From the NCBI GenBank assembly GCA_947044365.1, contig OX345638.1:10036701-10100700 (forward strand): a stretch of 64,000 nucleotides of DNA. Reading direction: 5' to 3'. The position numbers and the translations under genes were made by a program. Positions 24,601 through 33,800 of this stretch are shown piece after piece (positions within the stretch are counted from its first letter, which is position 1; every line of letters begins with the position of its first letter). The DNA is from Petrosia ficiformis (Eukaryota; Porifera; Demospongiae; Haplosclerida; Petrosiidae). The notes under the pieces are model-generated. The model was not told the DNA's origin, did not search any database, and saw nothing but the letters and a program-made list of their open reading frames with translations.

Positions 24601-26705
24601 ACATACATGTACATACACAAGTACATGTACATGACTACATGTACATAACTAACCTCTACATAAGTTGCTGAAGGCTCAGGAGAATTAAAAACATTCCACC
24701 TATATATAATAATTATATTAATGAGTTTGACAGACAAGACTAATATACATGTAATATACACTCACTTGCAGGAGGGATTAAATAGAATAGCTAATACATC
24801 CAATAAATAGATATTATCATCTGGTATCTTAGCAACACACAACTCAACAAACAGACGAGAATTATTGTATATATCCAACTGAGGAATAGAAGTACAAATA
24901 GACAGATAGAATGACAGATGGATATATGAAGTAGTGATTTTGAACTAACTTGTATATCAGGTTTCCAGGTATTTACAGCATCGTCGGTGAGTATTCGTAC
25001 AAACGATGTAGATAGGCCTTCTTTATAAAACCTTTGACACTCTTCAAATTCGTGATCTCTTCCTATAAATGAATATAATTATAAATTATAATTATATATA
25101 TATGTATCTACAAATGTGTCAGCAACAATTTTCTGCTTATATACAAATAATGTTCGCTGTTCAGACAGGAAGCCAATGAAATTTGGTATCCATGACGATC
25201 AATAAATAATTAGATTATGTCATTGGCTTCTGTACAAAATGGCTGAATAGTGTTTACATGTACATATAAAATAAGTTATTGTTTTACCTTCAAATATACA
25301 ATGACGTGACTTTATTGTGATAATAGGGTAATGGATTATTGGTAATAGGACAATGGATAATTGGACGTTAGACTCATATTGATTCAACAAGGAATTCATT
25401 ACTGAGAAATACTTACTTTCTTTAGCTAATCTTATTGCAGCCCGTAGTAACATTTCTAATTCATCTTTTGATCGTACAGGTACAACCCATTTGGGTCTGC
25501 CTAGCTGTTCATCTAAACTTTTTAGTTTCTTGAGAGGAAAGTCTTCTTCTGGTTCCTTTTCTTCTTTGGGAGAAGTGTCTACTGATCCTGGTTCCTCCGG
25601 CAATACTGCATACAATAATATATTAGATTTTACTATAACTAAACCTCTTTTAGTAAGGTATTGTGAGTTAACTAAACCTCTTTTAGTAAAATTCAAGTCT
25701 ACTGTATAACTGTAATGGTCTATTTAGATGTATGAAGAGTACTAATGATTCTTCCTAAAGATATAGCACCCATTCTTGATCGACCCACTCTTAATTAATC
25801 CTGACCACATATAATTTATACACAAAACCTTTTAAGTATTATGACTTCAAGTTCTGAGGTTAAATGTGATATATGAAGCACTTTGCAAAAGGATATTATT
25901 ATTATTAATAGTAAAAATGTGAAGTACTGACTCAGTGAAAAACTGTACATCTATTATGGGCAACCAGAAATCTCCCAACATCATCTAAAAAGCCCCAAAT
26001 AAGCTAATCAGGGTTTCATCAGGGGGTGGGGCATTCAACCCCTTGGAATTTTATGCCCACTATGATAACCCTGTATGTTGCCCCACTCCCAAAAGCATTT
26101 CAAATTCACATTTCGTCCTCCCTCTCAACGACTTTTCTAAATGAAAGCCTGGTTCCCCATTATTTAAAGGTATGTTGATTTGAATGCAATACCAAAACAC
26201 TTTTAATGTGTAACTTGTACCTCATTACAGTCTCATGTACTACACAAATATGCAACTCAAGGGACACTTTCCAGCAAAATATTTTGATCAAAGGCTCACC
26301 TTCAATTACTCATAATTCTGCCATTTTGTACAGGAAGTTAATGAAATTCTGTATCCAGGAAGAGCTAATATTTAGCTCTATAGATACCAAATTCCATTGA
26401 CTTCCTGTACAAAATGGCAGAATGATGAGTGATTAAATGTGAACATTCACTCAAAATTACATTGCTGGAAAGTGTTCCTTTTCAAAAATTAGGTCACATG
26501 TATATTACAGGTACAAATGTAATTACATGTAGAGATACGTACCCTTTTCATCCTCATCTCTCTTCTCTAATTCTTGGATCTCTTTGGTTCTATTGGAATC
26601 CATTTCACCTTCGACAATTAAAGGAGGGGGTAAGTCTTCATCCTGATTCCTATGTCCCAAACCTCCCTCTTCTGTGGGAACCTGGGTTTCAGTCTGTACA
26701 GACAT
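25..26705 (-). CDS. USP9X: USP9X / fat facets-type ubiquitin carboxyl-terminal hydrolase (C-terminus off window)
   Basis: Large deubiquitinase that removes ubiquitin from substrates through a papain-like Cys-His-Asp centre. I recognise it by collinear similarity to vertebrate USP9X from the N-terminus (RPKWVVPV), through KHEAIVKN and [10 protein letters not shown], to the Cys box [12 protein letters not shown] and the His box [13 protein letters not shown] placed 58 exons with GT-AG borders. Their phases all agree, giving 2,319 codons if one copy of a 32-bp duplication in exon 21 is ignored. Human USP9X is about 2,570 residues, so roughly the last tenth lies left of the window. The start at 26,703-26,705 has an in-frame stop just upstream and precedes an acidic, low-complexity N-terminus as in the family. 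Introns are mostly short; the longest (15,811-18,722) is filled by transposon debris. The exon 21 frameshift is the one defect seen. Exon coordinates are in the four sub-entries. Confidence 0.96.
400..715. repeat. (GTAT)n microsatellite
   Basis: GTAT/GCAT/GTAC tetranucleotides in the USP9X intron between 414 and 746; a similar tract spans about 1,135-1,423. Further tracts of the same kind occur at about 1,815-2,040 and 2,170-2,225. Confidence 0.93.
1424..1811. mobile_element. 388-bp hAT-type MITE, copy 1
   Basis: Termini CAGGGCATAAAC and its near-complement, with GTATGTAT duplicated on both sides. Same length and very similar sequence as 45,073-45,460. Contains internal CCTTCGAAGG palindromic pieces. 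In a USP9X intron; no coding capacity. Confidence 0.88.
2241..2868. mobile_element. 628-bp TIR element, copy 1
   Basis: Both ends carry GTCAATAAAAACTTTACGTT in inverted orientation and match over about 35 bp. Non-coding. A second copy in opposite orientation lies at 30,386-31,357. In the USP9X intron 1,117-2,896. Confidence 0.88.
4150..4500. repeat. ACACAG/GGACAC dinucleotide-rich tract
   Basis: CA-rich microsatellite in the USP9X intron 4,126-4,505; on the transcript it is a GT-rich run starting right after the donor of exon 4,506-4,588. Confidence 0.9.
4506..7625 (-). CDS. USP9X: USP9X exons 39-49: USP catalytic domain
   Basis: Exons: 7504-7625, 7137-7250, 6915-7078, 6523-6696, 6039-6180, 5724-5809, 5489-5580, 5149-5311, 4866-4944, 4747-4811, 4506-4588. 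The catalytic cysteine is in [12 protein letters not shown] (7504-7625). The zinc-ribbon CxxC pairs are CKGC (6523-6696) and CEKC (6039-6180). The ubiquitin-tail-binding strand is [11 protein letters not shown] (5724-5809), followed by [17 protein letters not shown] (5489-5580). The catalytic histidine is in [13 protein letters not shown] (5149-5311), and the third catalytic position follows in [10 protein letters not shown] (4866-4944). [16 protein letters not shown] closes the domain. All catalytic residues are present, so the enzyme should be active if the upstream frame is intact. Confidence 0.96.
5815..6035. repeat. ~24-bp minisatellite
   Basis: About nine imperfect copies of TTAACCCTTTAATAACTACA between two catalytic-domain exons of USP9X. 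Confidence 0.85.
6271..6452. mobile_element. truncated CAGTGTTTTTGA-family MITE
   Basis: Carries the family interior (CACCATTGGCCCAGAGAGC, then TTAATTATGATTATATTGTC) but lacks the right terminus. In a USP9X intron between exons at 6,180 and 6,523. Confidence 0.7.
7679..15810 (-). CDS. USP9X: USP9X exons 21-38: central region with ubiquitin-like segment
   Basis: Exons: 15574-15810 (carries the duplication), 15242-15357, 14890-15015, 14410-14507, 14031-14162, 13711-13825, 13178-13321, 12004-12124, 11802-11932, 11085-11239, 10572-10800, 10014-10136, 9497-9666, 9304-9415, 8824-8970, 8462-8608, 8133-8196, 7679-7828. The 14,031-14,162 and 13,711-13,825 exons encode the part equivalent to the ubiquitin-like fold of USP9X ([18 protein letters not shown]). 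A short open stretch at 13,077-13,128 looked exon-like but has no usable acceptor, and without it the spacing equals the human protein, so it is left out. Introns here hold minisatellites rather than genes. Confidence 0.92.
7830..8115. repeat. AAAC/AAAT tetranucleotide tract
   Basis: Nearly 290 bp of mixed AAAC, AAAT and AACT units in a USP9X intron (7,829-8,132). Confidence 0.9.
9667..9900. repeat. purine tract (GGA)n ending at a splice acceptor
   Basis: About 230 bp of almost only G and A. On the transcribed minus strand this is a continuous pyrimidine tract running directly into the acceptor of the USP9X exon 9,497-9,666. Confidence 0.93.
10140..10560. repeat. TACATGTA-rich intron
   Basis: USP9X intron 10,137-10,571 consists largely of GTACATGTAC palindromes with short spacers such as CCTCTATA. 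Comparable stretches are 15,105-15,235, 22,690-22,845, 24,300-24,650 and 28,330-28,480. Confidence 0.85.
11242..11790. repeat. (GGA)n then ACAG/ACAT microsatellite
   Basis: 38 bp of GGA units at the acceptor of exon 11,085-11,239 (CCT on the transcript), then about 500 bp of ACAG/ACAT tetranucleotides. Fills the intron to 11,801. Confidence 0.93.
12300..12815. repeat. 36-bp tandem repeat with palindromic core
   Basis: About twelve copies of a 36-bp unit containing ACATGTACGTGTACAT and ACTTATAACATCATATAC. It lies in the USP9X intron 12,125-13,177. Confidence 0.93.
12966..13062. repeat. 22-bp minisatellite
   Basis: Four to five copies of GGTTAATAAGTGAACCAGGG-type units in the same intron, inside a fragment of the compound element also found near 45.8 kb. 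Confidence 0.9.
13325..13705. repeat. ~44-bp minisatellite rich in CCAAT
   Basis: Eight to ten copies of a unit with CTACAACCAATCAGATTCAT and GTGATAGTACAATCACTATG; some units are shortened. Fills the USP9X intron between the exons at 13,178-13,321 and 13,711-13,825. Confidence 0.9.
14520..14875. repeat. (GGAT/GAAT)n tract
   Basis: About 350 bp of GGAT, GAAT and AGAT units in the USP9X intron 14,508-14,889. Similar CATC/CATT tracts lie at 8,240-8,455, 9,100-9,260, 3,430-3,750, 22,300-22,410 and 23,200-23,345. Confidence 0.9.
15584..15647 (-). repeat. 32-bp direct duplication inside USP9X exon 21
   Basis: Two perfect head-to-tail 32-bp copies (15,584-15,615 and 15,616-15,647) lie inside the coding exon. 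With both copies the frame shifts and hits a TAA shortly after the junction. With one copy the exon is 205 nt, its phase fits the next exon, and the protein reads through to GLDYLW exactly as the family does. Confidence 0.93.
15898..17050 (+). pseudogene. 3' tail of a degenerate retroelement ORF
   Basis: Plus-strand frames carry a zinc-knuckle-like C-x2-C...H-x4-C segment ([18 protein letters not shown]), then RPADD and ALDVTVVSP of a possible restriction-like nuclease motif. [17 protein letters not shown] and [16 protein letters not shown] follow. The family matches reverse-transcriptase C-termini I associate with invertebrate non-LTR-like elements (from memory, no search). It has frameshifts and is split by a hAT-type MITE at 16,694-16,921. 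No upstream RT core is seen here. Confidence 0.6.
16694..16921. mobile_element. ~200-bp CAGTGTTTTTGA MITE, copy in retroelement
   Basis: Begins CAGTGTTTTTGATAAGC, ends CAAAAAATCTG, flanked by GTTACAGG duplicated exactly. Removing it and one duplicate restores the retroelement sequence, so the MITE inserted after the retroelement. Confidence 0.9.
17176..18580 (-). pseudogene. decayed hAT-like transposase (ZNF862-like) with HIRAN-like segment
   Basis: Three minus-strand pieces in different frames. About 18,300-18,470 encodes a HIRAN-like stretch ([20 protein letters not shown]). 17,618-17,977 encodes a domain typical of ZNF862/KIAA1586-like hAT-derived proteins ([40 protein letters not shown]). 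17,176-17,490 continues with [12 protein letters not shown] and [15 protein letters not shown]. Stops separate them. It lies in the long USP9X intron 20. Ends of the element were not found. Confidence 0.75.
18723..26705 (-). CDS. USP9X: USP9X exons 1-20: N-terminal helical-repeat region
   Basis: Exons in transcript order: 26543-26705, 25417-25605, 24950-25062, 24766-24878, 24654-24699, 24219-24278, 23994-24112, 23781-23847, 23346-23444, 23058-23131, 22846-22894, 22577-22666, 22440-22502, 22159-22248, 21705-22016, 20244-20360, 19769-19922, 19588-19675, 18857-18908, 18723-18794. Diagnostic peptides include [71 protein letters not shown] and [11 protein letters not shown]. Each aligns with the matching human segment in order. 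In USP9X this part folds as armadillo/HEAT-like helices thought to hold substrates. Exon phases close exactly from one exon to the next. The intron between 18,908 and 19,588 contains the giant CATC tract. Confidence 0.95.
19010..19564. repeat. (CATC)n microsatellite, ~550 bp, nearly pure
   Basis: About 138 uninterrupted copies of the tetranucleotide in USP9X intron 18. Both strands are open for over 180 codons, but only because a 4-bp unit without stops is read in all frames. Confidence 0.97.
20486..20691. mobile_element. ~200-bp CAGTGTTTTTGA MITE
   Basis: A 206-bp copy of the same family with an 8-bp ACACCCTT duplication on both sides. In USP9X intron 15. Confidence 0.9.
20740..21640. repeat. 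~110-155-bp tandem repeat
   Basis: Seven copies, each with ATGTGGCCACACCCA followed by TTTTATGATTGATTAAG and an ATGTACATGTATACATGTAC palindrome. Some copies are internally deleted. Lies in USP9X intron 15 (20,361 to 21,704 with a MITE). Confidence 0.9.
26009..26151. mobile_element. short relative of the CAGG-ended element
   Basis: CAGGGTTTCATCAGGGGG at the left and CTAAATGAAAGCCTG at the right; no clear target duplication. In USP9X intron 1. Confidence 0.7.
26250..26512. mobile_element. palindromic MITE with CTTCCTGTACAAAATGGC arms
   Basis: Near-perfect palindrome: GCCATTTTGTACAGGAAGTT in one arm and its complement in the other. Four further members of the family are at about 25,100-25,260, 27,885-28,130, 32,850-33,040 and 37,250-37,400. 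Non-coding. Confidence 0.8.
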
Positions 26706-27099
26706 ACTCTAGTAGTTACCAGTTCACAGTATCAGTGTGTGAAAATATTAAAAATGTCTGCCCAGTGGTAGTCCACACCCACAGAGACACAAATACAGGC
26801 AAACCTCTTCGAATATCTGAGGATAAAATTATATACTTACATACACATACGTATTGTAGAATAAACTCATTTCTAACAATGCATACAAATATAAAAATAA
26901 ATATTTGTTATTATTATATTTGTTCTGTGGCACACCCCATCAAAATCACATCTTCATCCAAACCCGCCCTTCCTATGAACAACGAACATAAAAAAAACTT
27001 GCGTTTCTCACGTGTTATTACAAGTTTCAAAGTTAGTGTAATCATTTAGTCATTATACCTTCAGTACTCTAACTCAGCAATCTTTAAATCCAGAAACAC

Positions 27100-27180
27100 T
27101 CTCCGCCATTTTATACGGCATGCCAAAGAGAATTACGTCACATTTAGTTACGTAATCATTTTGAAAAACCCCGCCCAACT
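27100..27180 (-). promoter_or_regulatory. probable USP9X promoter cluster
   Basis: The 1,083 bp between the USP9X start and the NUDC stop (26,706-27,788) have no gene. About 400-475 bp upstream of the USP9X start is a cluster of motifs common in housekeeping promoters: AAAATGGCGG on the minus strand (27,103-27,112, YY1-like), TTACGTCA (27,133-27,140, CRE-like), TTACGTAA (27,148-27,155) and CCCCGCCC (27,169-27,176, GC box). The motifs are visible; their function is inferred. I see nothing else in the gap. Confidence 0.4.
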
Positions 27181-27788
27181 GGCAATTAGCCCAACCCCAA
27201 ACATGGTAACAAGAGTTAGTTACTGAGCTACTACAACAGCTGAAAGCTAGTGAATCTAATCCAAATTCATGTATCTATCTACCTTGTCTCAAGAGCCAGT
27301 CTGTATCAGAATTTTAGTATGTATTCGATGAGATTGAGTCTACTGTGAATACCATATATTGAACCAAAAGAGTACATACTTATCAATTTGCTCCCCATCA
27401 GATCATCACAGTTATGAACATACTAATAATAATTATTGAATTTAATCAACATGTAGATAATTATATCGAAAACATGTAAATAACATTTGGGTGGTATTAG
27501 CAACAAAACTACTGGTATACAACACTACACGTACAAATACACTAATATTACTATTGTAACTACTATAGAGCTGTTACAATGAAATCATATATCACGACTT
27601 CCATTCATATTTAATGGTAATATAATCATGACACATCATGGCCATAAAATTGTACCCGGTATTTGTTGCTAAGATACCATTCTTACTTCATTAGTATAAT
27701 TTTCAAAGACACAATATAGTAAGAAACAAGACAAAAAAAAAGTTCATTTGTTATGTGCATGTGTGTGTAATAACGAAGGCCTAAGAAG

Positions 27789-27841
27789 TTATGATATTTT
27801 AGCCTTTGAGAAGTCCATTTCAGGATGCTGCTCCATAAACC

Positions 27842-27875
<34 letters not shown>

Positions 27876-30800
27876 CAATTGACTTGTAACCTAATTTTCA
27901 AAAAAGGACACTTTTCTGCAAAATGATTTGATCAAATGCTTAACTTCAATTACTCATCATTCCGCCATTTTGTGTACGAAGTTAATAAAATTTGGTATTC
28001 ATGAAGAGCTATTAATAAGCTTCTTAGATATTGAATTTCATTCACTTCCTGTACAAAATGGCGGAATGACAAGTCGTTAAATGTAAGCATTAGATCAACA
28101 GAGAAAGTGTCCCTAGGTCACATGTATAATAACGTCCATTTACTTTTTAAGAATATCTTGTTTCTTCTGCTCCTCTGATGTTGGACGTCCAAGCTGTAAC
28201 ATAATTAACAATAGTAATTAAAGGAACCATCATTATTTTTTAAAACCACACCTCTTTTTGTCTCTGGTCATACATCATCTTTTCAACCATTCCTCTTGTC
28301 TCGTCATCAAGATCTGATAACTGCACGTAGATAAATAGAAAGACACATACACATGTACTGTATGTAAGAGTAGCATAGTAAGAGTACACATAGTAAGAGT
28401 ACACATACATGTAAATATGTTATACATACACATGTACAGTAAATATACATGTACACGTACATGTATATGATGTACATGAGTATTACATGTAGTATGATTA
28501 TCATATTTTACAGTAATGGAGGAGTTAGACCAGTGGAAATTAGAGTACACATACATGTAAATATGTTATACATACACATGTACAGTAAATATACATGTAC
28601 ACGTACATGTATATGATGTACATGAGTATTACATGTAGTATGATTATCATATTTTACAGTAATGGAGGAGTTAGACCAGTGGAAATTAGACAAGTGGAAA
28701 AGAAGTCTCCATTTCGCTTTTGAACATGCAAATGAGAATGTCGTATTTCTATTGTACCGTGTGAAAGGAAAATTTTGCAAGAATTTCTCTTTTTCAAGTC
28801 TCAATCTCTCTCTTGAAGCATATACTAAAGATTTGCTTCAGATTGATATTAGAGTTAAGGATTTGTTTAAGATTCGTCCAGGACCAGAAAATGGTGAACA
28901 ATTAAAGTTTATTCACACCAGTCGACAACATTCTTGGTCTTTAGCGATGAGTGCCCATGAAACTGGGATAGCACTCTTTTCTTTTTTTTTTTAAGGGGGC
29001 AGCGTATCTTAGTGGTTGGAGTTTGAGGCTCTGGATCGAAAGGTTGGTGGTTCGAGTCCAGCTGCGGTCATGTTGTTTCCTGAAAAGAGAGTGTCTGTTT
29101 TTCTGTGGACTTCATGTTAATATAACACCGTTAGGAGGGTTTCTTCCTAATAAACTTCTCTACATATCATTCTTGGCCTTCTTAGCTAGAAGAGATCGGA
29201 CTAAGTGAACAAGTGTTTCTCGAGATATGCTCAAAGATTTTTAGTATATACCTCTTTGTGAAAAAGTTAAAGTGGTCCTAGAAAAGATATGAATCCATTA
29301 ATTCCAAGTCTAGGGTAAGGTTGACTGCTGGCAAAATTGGAATTGGAAGTGTGAATACTTGGCATGGGACGCCACATGCACGAGTGAGGGGAGCTGATGG
29401 TTTTGTTTGAGAAGAAGAGACAAAGATGATGATGATGGCAGCAGTATTGACAGAGACATTGATGATGTCAAGAAGAGCTCTACACCAGAGATAATGGAAG
29501 AAATTTCCCACTGTAATGATGACAGTGAAGGGACAACAACTTTATTTGAGGCAAAAATAAATGCTACATCTGCAAATGTGCCACGAATGGTTGCCACTAG
29601 GGCTGGGAAAAGGTTCGAATATTCGAACCTTCGTTCGTTTACTGCGCACTCGAAGCTAAATTTCTCCCTTCGAAGCTTCGCTGCCATGCCCACTTCAATG
29701 TTTGCACATGTGCACCTTTGCAATCTAAACGTGTGGTTAAAATTGTGGGTGTGTCCAAGAAAAGTTGAGGCTGAGTTGTTGGCTGTTTCTGCCTAAATTT
29801 TCATTCAAGCGATGCTAAATCCAAGTAGAAATAGTGACACGAACAAGACTAGTACTTATTATAAAGCAATAATCCAGTTTAGGAGGCATTATATTGCCAA
29901 ACAAGGTAAGAGCAACATTGATAATAACACATGCAAACCTTCGAAGGTTTGTTCATTTTTTCCAACGAAGCTTCGAAGGTTGTTTTTCTACCTTCGTCCC
30001 AGCCCTAGTTGCCACATGGGTGACACAAAAAAAAAAACAACCTCCATCCCAGTTTGGAACCAATCACACCAACTATTCTGATCGATAAGAGTACATTTCG
30101 AATGTGTCTCTACCACTGTGAATGGAATGTTTCGCTCATATCCAACCGTGTACCACTAGCCACCAAGGGTGGTTTGTCAAGAAATGCAATGACACTTTTG
30201 CGGGTAGTAGTAAAAGCAAAAATGTATGTTGACCTTTCTAGCCAATTTAGGGTGCATACATTTTTTTTACTTTCAACAAGCACTTGTAATGTATAGACTA
30301 TGCTAATAATAATAATGATATGATAACTCACTAGCAGACACATATGATATATTGTAAATACAATGTACATGTACATACAGTACAAGTCAAAAAAAAGTTA
30401 AAATTCCGTTTTTGTACTACGCACATTCTTGGACAAAATCCAGTATAAACAGTAATTCAATATTCATTAGATAAACGTATGCGGAACGGTTTATATAATG
30501 AAAAAATTGACCGTCAAGTACTCACCGAAAAAACTGAAGCTTCACGTTTGTAAAACTGAACTGGGGGATTTGTCTACATACTCACCAATTCTTATGTTAA
30601 CTCCAAAGCAAGCTTCAAGCCTTTCCTAACATCTATGAAGGCAGGAGAATCTGATATAACTTGACCGTCTTTAGCGGTCATGCCCACCATCTTTTTCAAG
30701 ACAACCGTTTTGCTATTATCACATGGAATAAAGCAGTGTTCTCACCAGGATTTTGCAATAGAGGTGTACACGAAAGTGACAAAGTAATTATTATGTCATA

Positions 30801-33800
30801 GTTAAATAATTACATGTAATCTTATACAAATTTCTGTTAAAGGTCCACCTGTTCCACAATGGGACCCTTACCCTGCTGCTCTTAGGAAATGTGAATCAAT
30901 GGGTATTAGGCAAATGTGTGTATGGAAATACTTTGAACTGACATTTTTGTGTGTCATCATTATTAATTATTCAAAATCAAAAGGGGTACATGTACATTGG
31001 GTGTTTTTATGACTAATAGGGGGGTATATTTACACTACAGGGGGGGTACCATACCCCTTTAAAACAACATAGAGAGAACACTGGAATAAAGAACTGTGAC
31101 TGCAGGCGAAGTTGTACAGAGCCTTAACCTTCTGGAATATCAACTGTGTTTAGATCTGAATTCTTCTGAGAGAATCTAACAGTAAAATCTTTGCCGTTGG
31201 CTTGTTGGCCACGCCCACATTTTAGCAATGATTAATAACAAATGTTAATTAAATTGTTTAAATGCAAAAAAAGTTTTTACGCAACGTTAATAGAACGGTG
31301 AGATCCACTTCGTACTGCTGCCATACCACAAAGACAAAACAAAAACTTTTTATTGACTTATACAGTATATACATACACAGTATATACATACACAGTATAT
31401 ACATACACAGTATATACATACACAGTATATACACTGTACATACACAGTATATACATACACAGTATATACATACACATAATTGCGTTGTAAATACAATGCA
31501 CATGTACATGTACATACACGAATGTTGTACATACACTATAATGTACATGTACATGTACATTAAGGCAACAACGAATAATCGATTATTAATCATTTTAATA
31601 CATATTCGAATACTAAAATCGAAGCCAAATAATCAACATGTTTACATAATTAAATGTAATAACAAGGGTGGGGCGGTTAATAATTGGCACGTGGCAACAA
31701 CAAAATGTCCAGCTGCAGAAAGTCTGATGTATGGAAGTTCTCTGAGCAGGAAGGTTCTTCAGTTTTTAGTTATCATGGTAGCACTTCATCTATGAAGGAA
31801 CTTTTAAAGAGAAAAAATCCTGTGGACTTTGAAAATCAAGCAGAGAAAAGACGTACCCAGAAAACAGCAAAAATTAGATGTACATGTACATGTGTATTTA
31901 CAAGGAAATCTTCGTGTTCCACAGAAAGAGCTGCTATTGTTAGTAATTTGGTAGCTGGAGTAATTATAAAAGATCTTAGACCTATTAATATGGTTAATGG
32001 TGCAGGATTTCAGCAGTTGATGGCTTACCTTGAGCCTGCTTACCGTCTTCTGTCAGATACTCATTTTACTCATCTAATAGAAAGGATATATGCTTCAGTT
32101 AAAGCAGAAGTTGTTAAAGTTTTGATATCTGGACAAGTACACTGTGTGGCAACAGACAGCTATCTCACTCTCACTCTGCATTACATAGACAAAAATTGGG
32201 ACGTGTTTTTTCTACAGCTGGACTAACAGTGACAAGACTAAGATCTTCACTAACTCCTGACCATAGATAAAACTCTTCATTGATATAATTTAAAATTATA
32301 AGTTTATAACTCTTAATTTTGTACTTGCTTAATTATGGAATTAATGATAACTCGTGGTTAACACTTACATGTATGTAAACTGTTAAAAACTAATTACAAG
32401 TACGATAAGTGCCGCCCACGAATAATCGAATATTCATAAGAAATATAAAAAAGTAGTGTTCGTTGGAGCCTTAATGTACATGTACATACATAATGTTGCT
32501 CAAACATGTATTCCTGAAATACAGGAAAGACACCTGAGGCAATGGAAAAATGAAAATAAGAGTTGCCTCAGGTGAGATTCGAACTCGCGACACTCTGTAC
32601 TCCAGACAGATGCTCTACCAACTGAGCTACCAAGGCAACCCAGCTGGCAGGGTCCGAATCAATGCACATGTACATGTAGGTAATTTGATCAGCTTTTATC
32701 ATTAATGACAAACATACACAGGTTGTACATGTACCTTTGAGTTCTCTGGTTGTACTTTCTTGGTATTAATCTCAGGATCACTGGTAACTATTCTACTCCA
32801 CCACTCCATTTTATTTTGCTAAATAATAATAAATGAATTTTCAAAAAGGGACTTTCCCTGTTTGATGAATCATTTAATCACTCAATATACATGTACAGAT
32901 ATTTAGTACAGAAAGCCATCAACATTTGATATCCAAGACATTCAACAATACATGTAGCTGTTCCTGGATACAAAATTTCATTAACTTCCGGTACAAAATT
33001 GTAGAACAGCGAGCAATTGAACATGTACATGTATGTAAGCATTGGACAAATTACATGTATTTTGTGGTATGATAGTGTGTGTGTCTAATTAAATATTTTA
33101 AATATTTGTTAGTAAGAATTCACAATTGTCTAGAAACTAAACAATAATAATAACAAGAATAATAAAAAACATTTTCAATAAAATTGAAAGATGCAGGGAT
33201 GTCAAAACCCAAAAAGCATGCAAACAAGGTTGGGAAGCTAACATAGGACCCAAAATCACTTCCATATAACCCTACATAAGTACAGCTCTTTGTATTTTGT
33301 TTTATAGCAGTGTAAGTACTTATGTAGGGTTATATGGAAGTGATTTTGGGTTCTATGTTAGCTTCCCAATCTTGTTTGCATGCTTTTTGGGTTTTGACAT
33401 CCCTACATGTATATACATCTTTCATTTTTATTGAAAATGTTTTTTGTTATTCTTGTTTCCGTTGTTTTTCTTTTAATATTTGTTTTGTAGATTGACTATA
33501 TATCATTATGAAATCATACAACGGATTAAAATTTGTTCATCAATAAAAGTCAGTCTTTTGTATTTATGTATTGAGAATCATTCTCTTTCACTTACAGATG
33601 ATGTATATTCTCAGTTTCATTTACAGCACTGTCTGCCATAGAAGTAGTGTCAGTCACTGTGTCAACCATTCAGTATTCCAATGGTTATCATAGTATATAT
33701 TATTATTATACAATGGCTTTAATATTAATAATTATTATATTCATTATTATAAAAATGTATTTGCTCACAAATGTTATCACTATGCTTATGATTCCAATGC

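Noticed and set aside
28139..28141. In-frame TAA suggesting a truncated NUDC
   Set aside because: A GTAAAT donor precedes it and a phase-matched last exon (27,789-27,840) supplies the conserved C-terminus.
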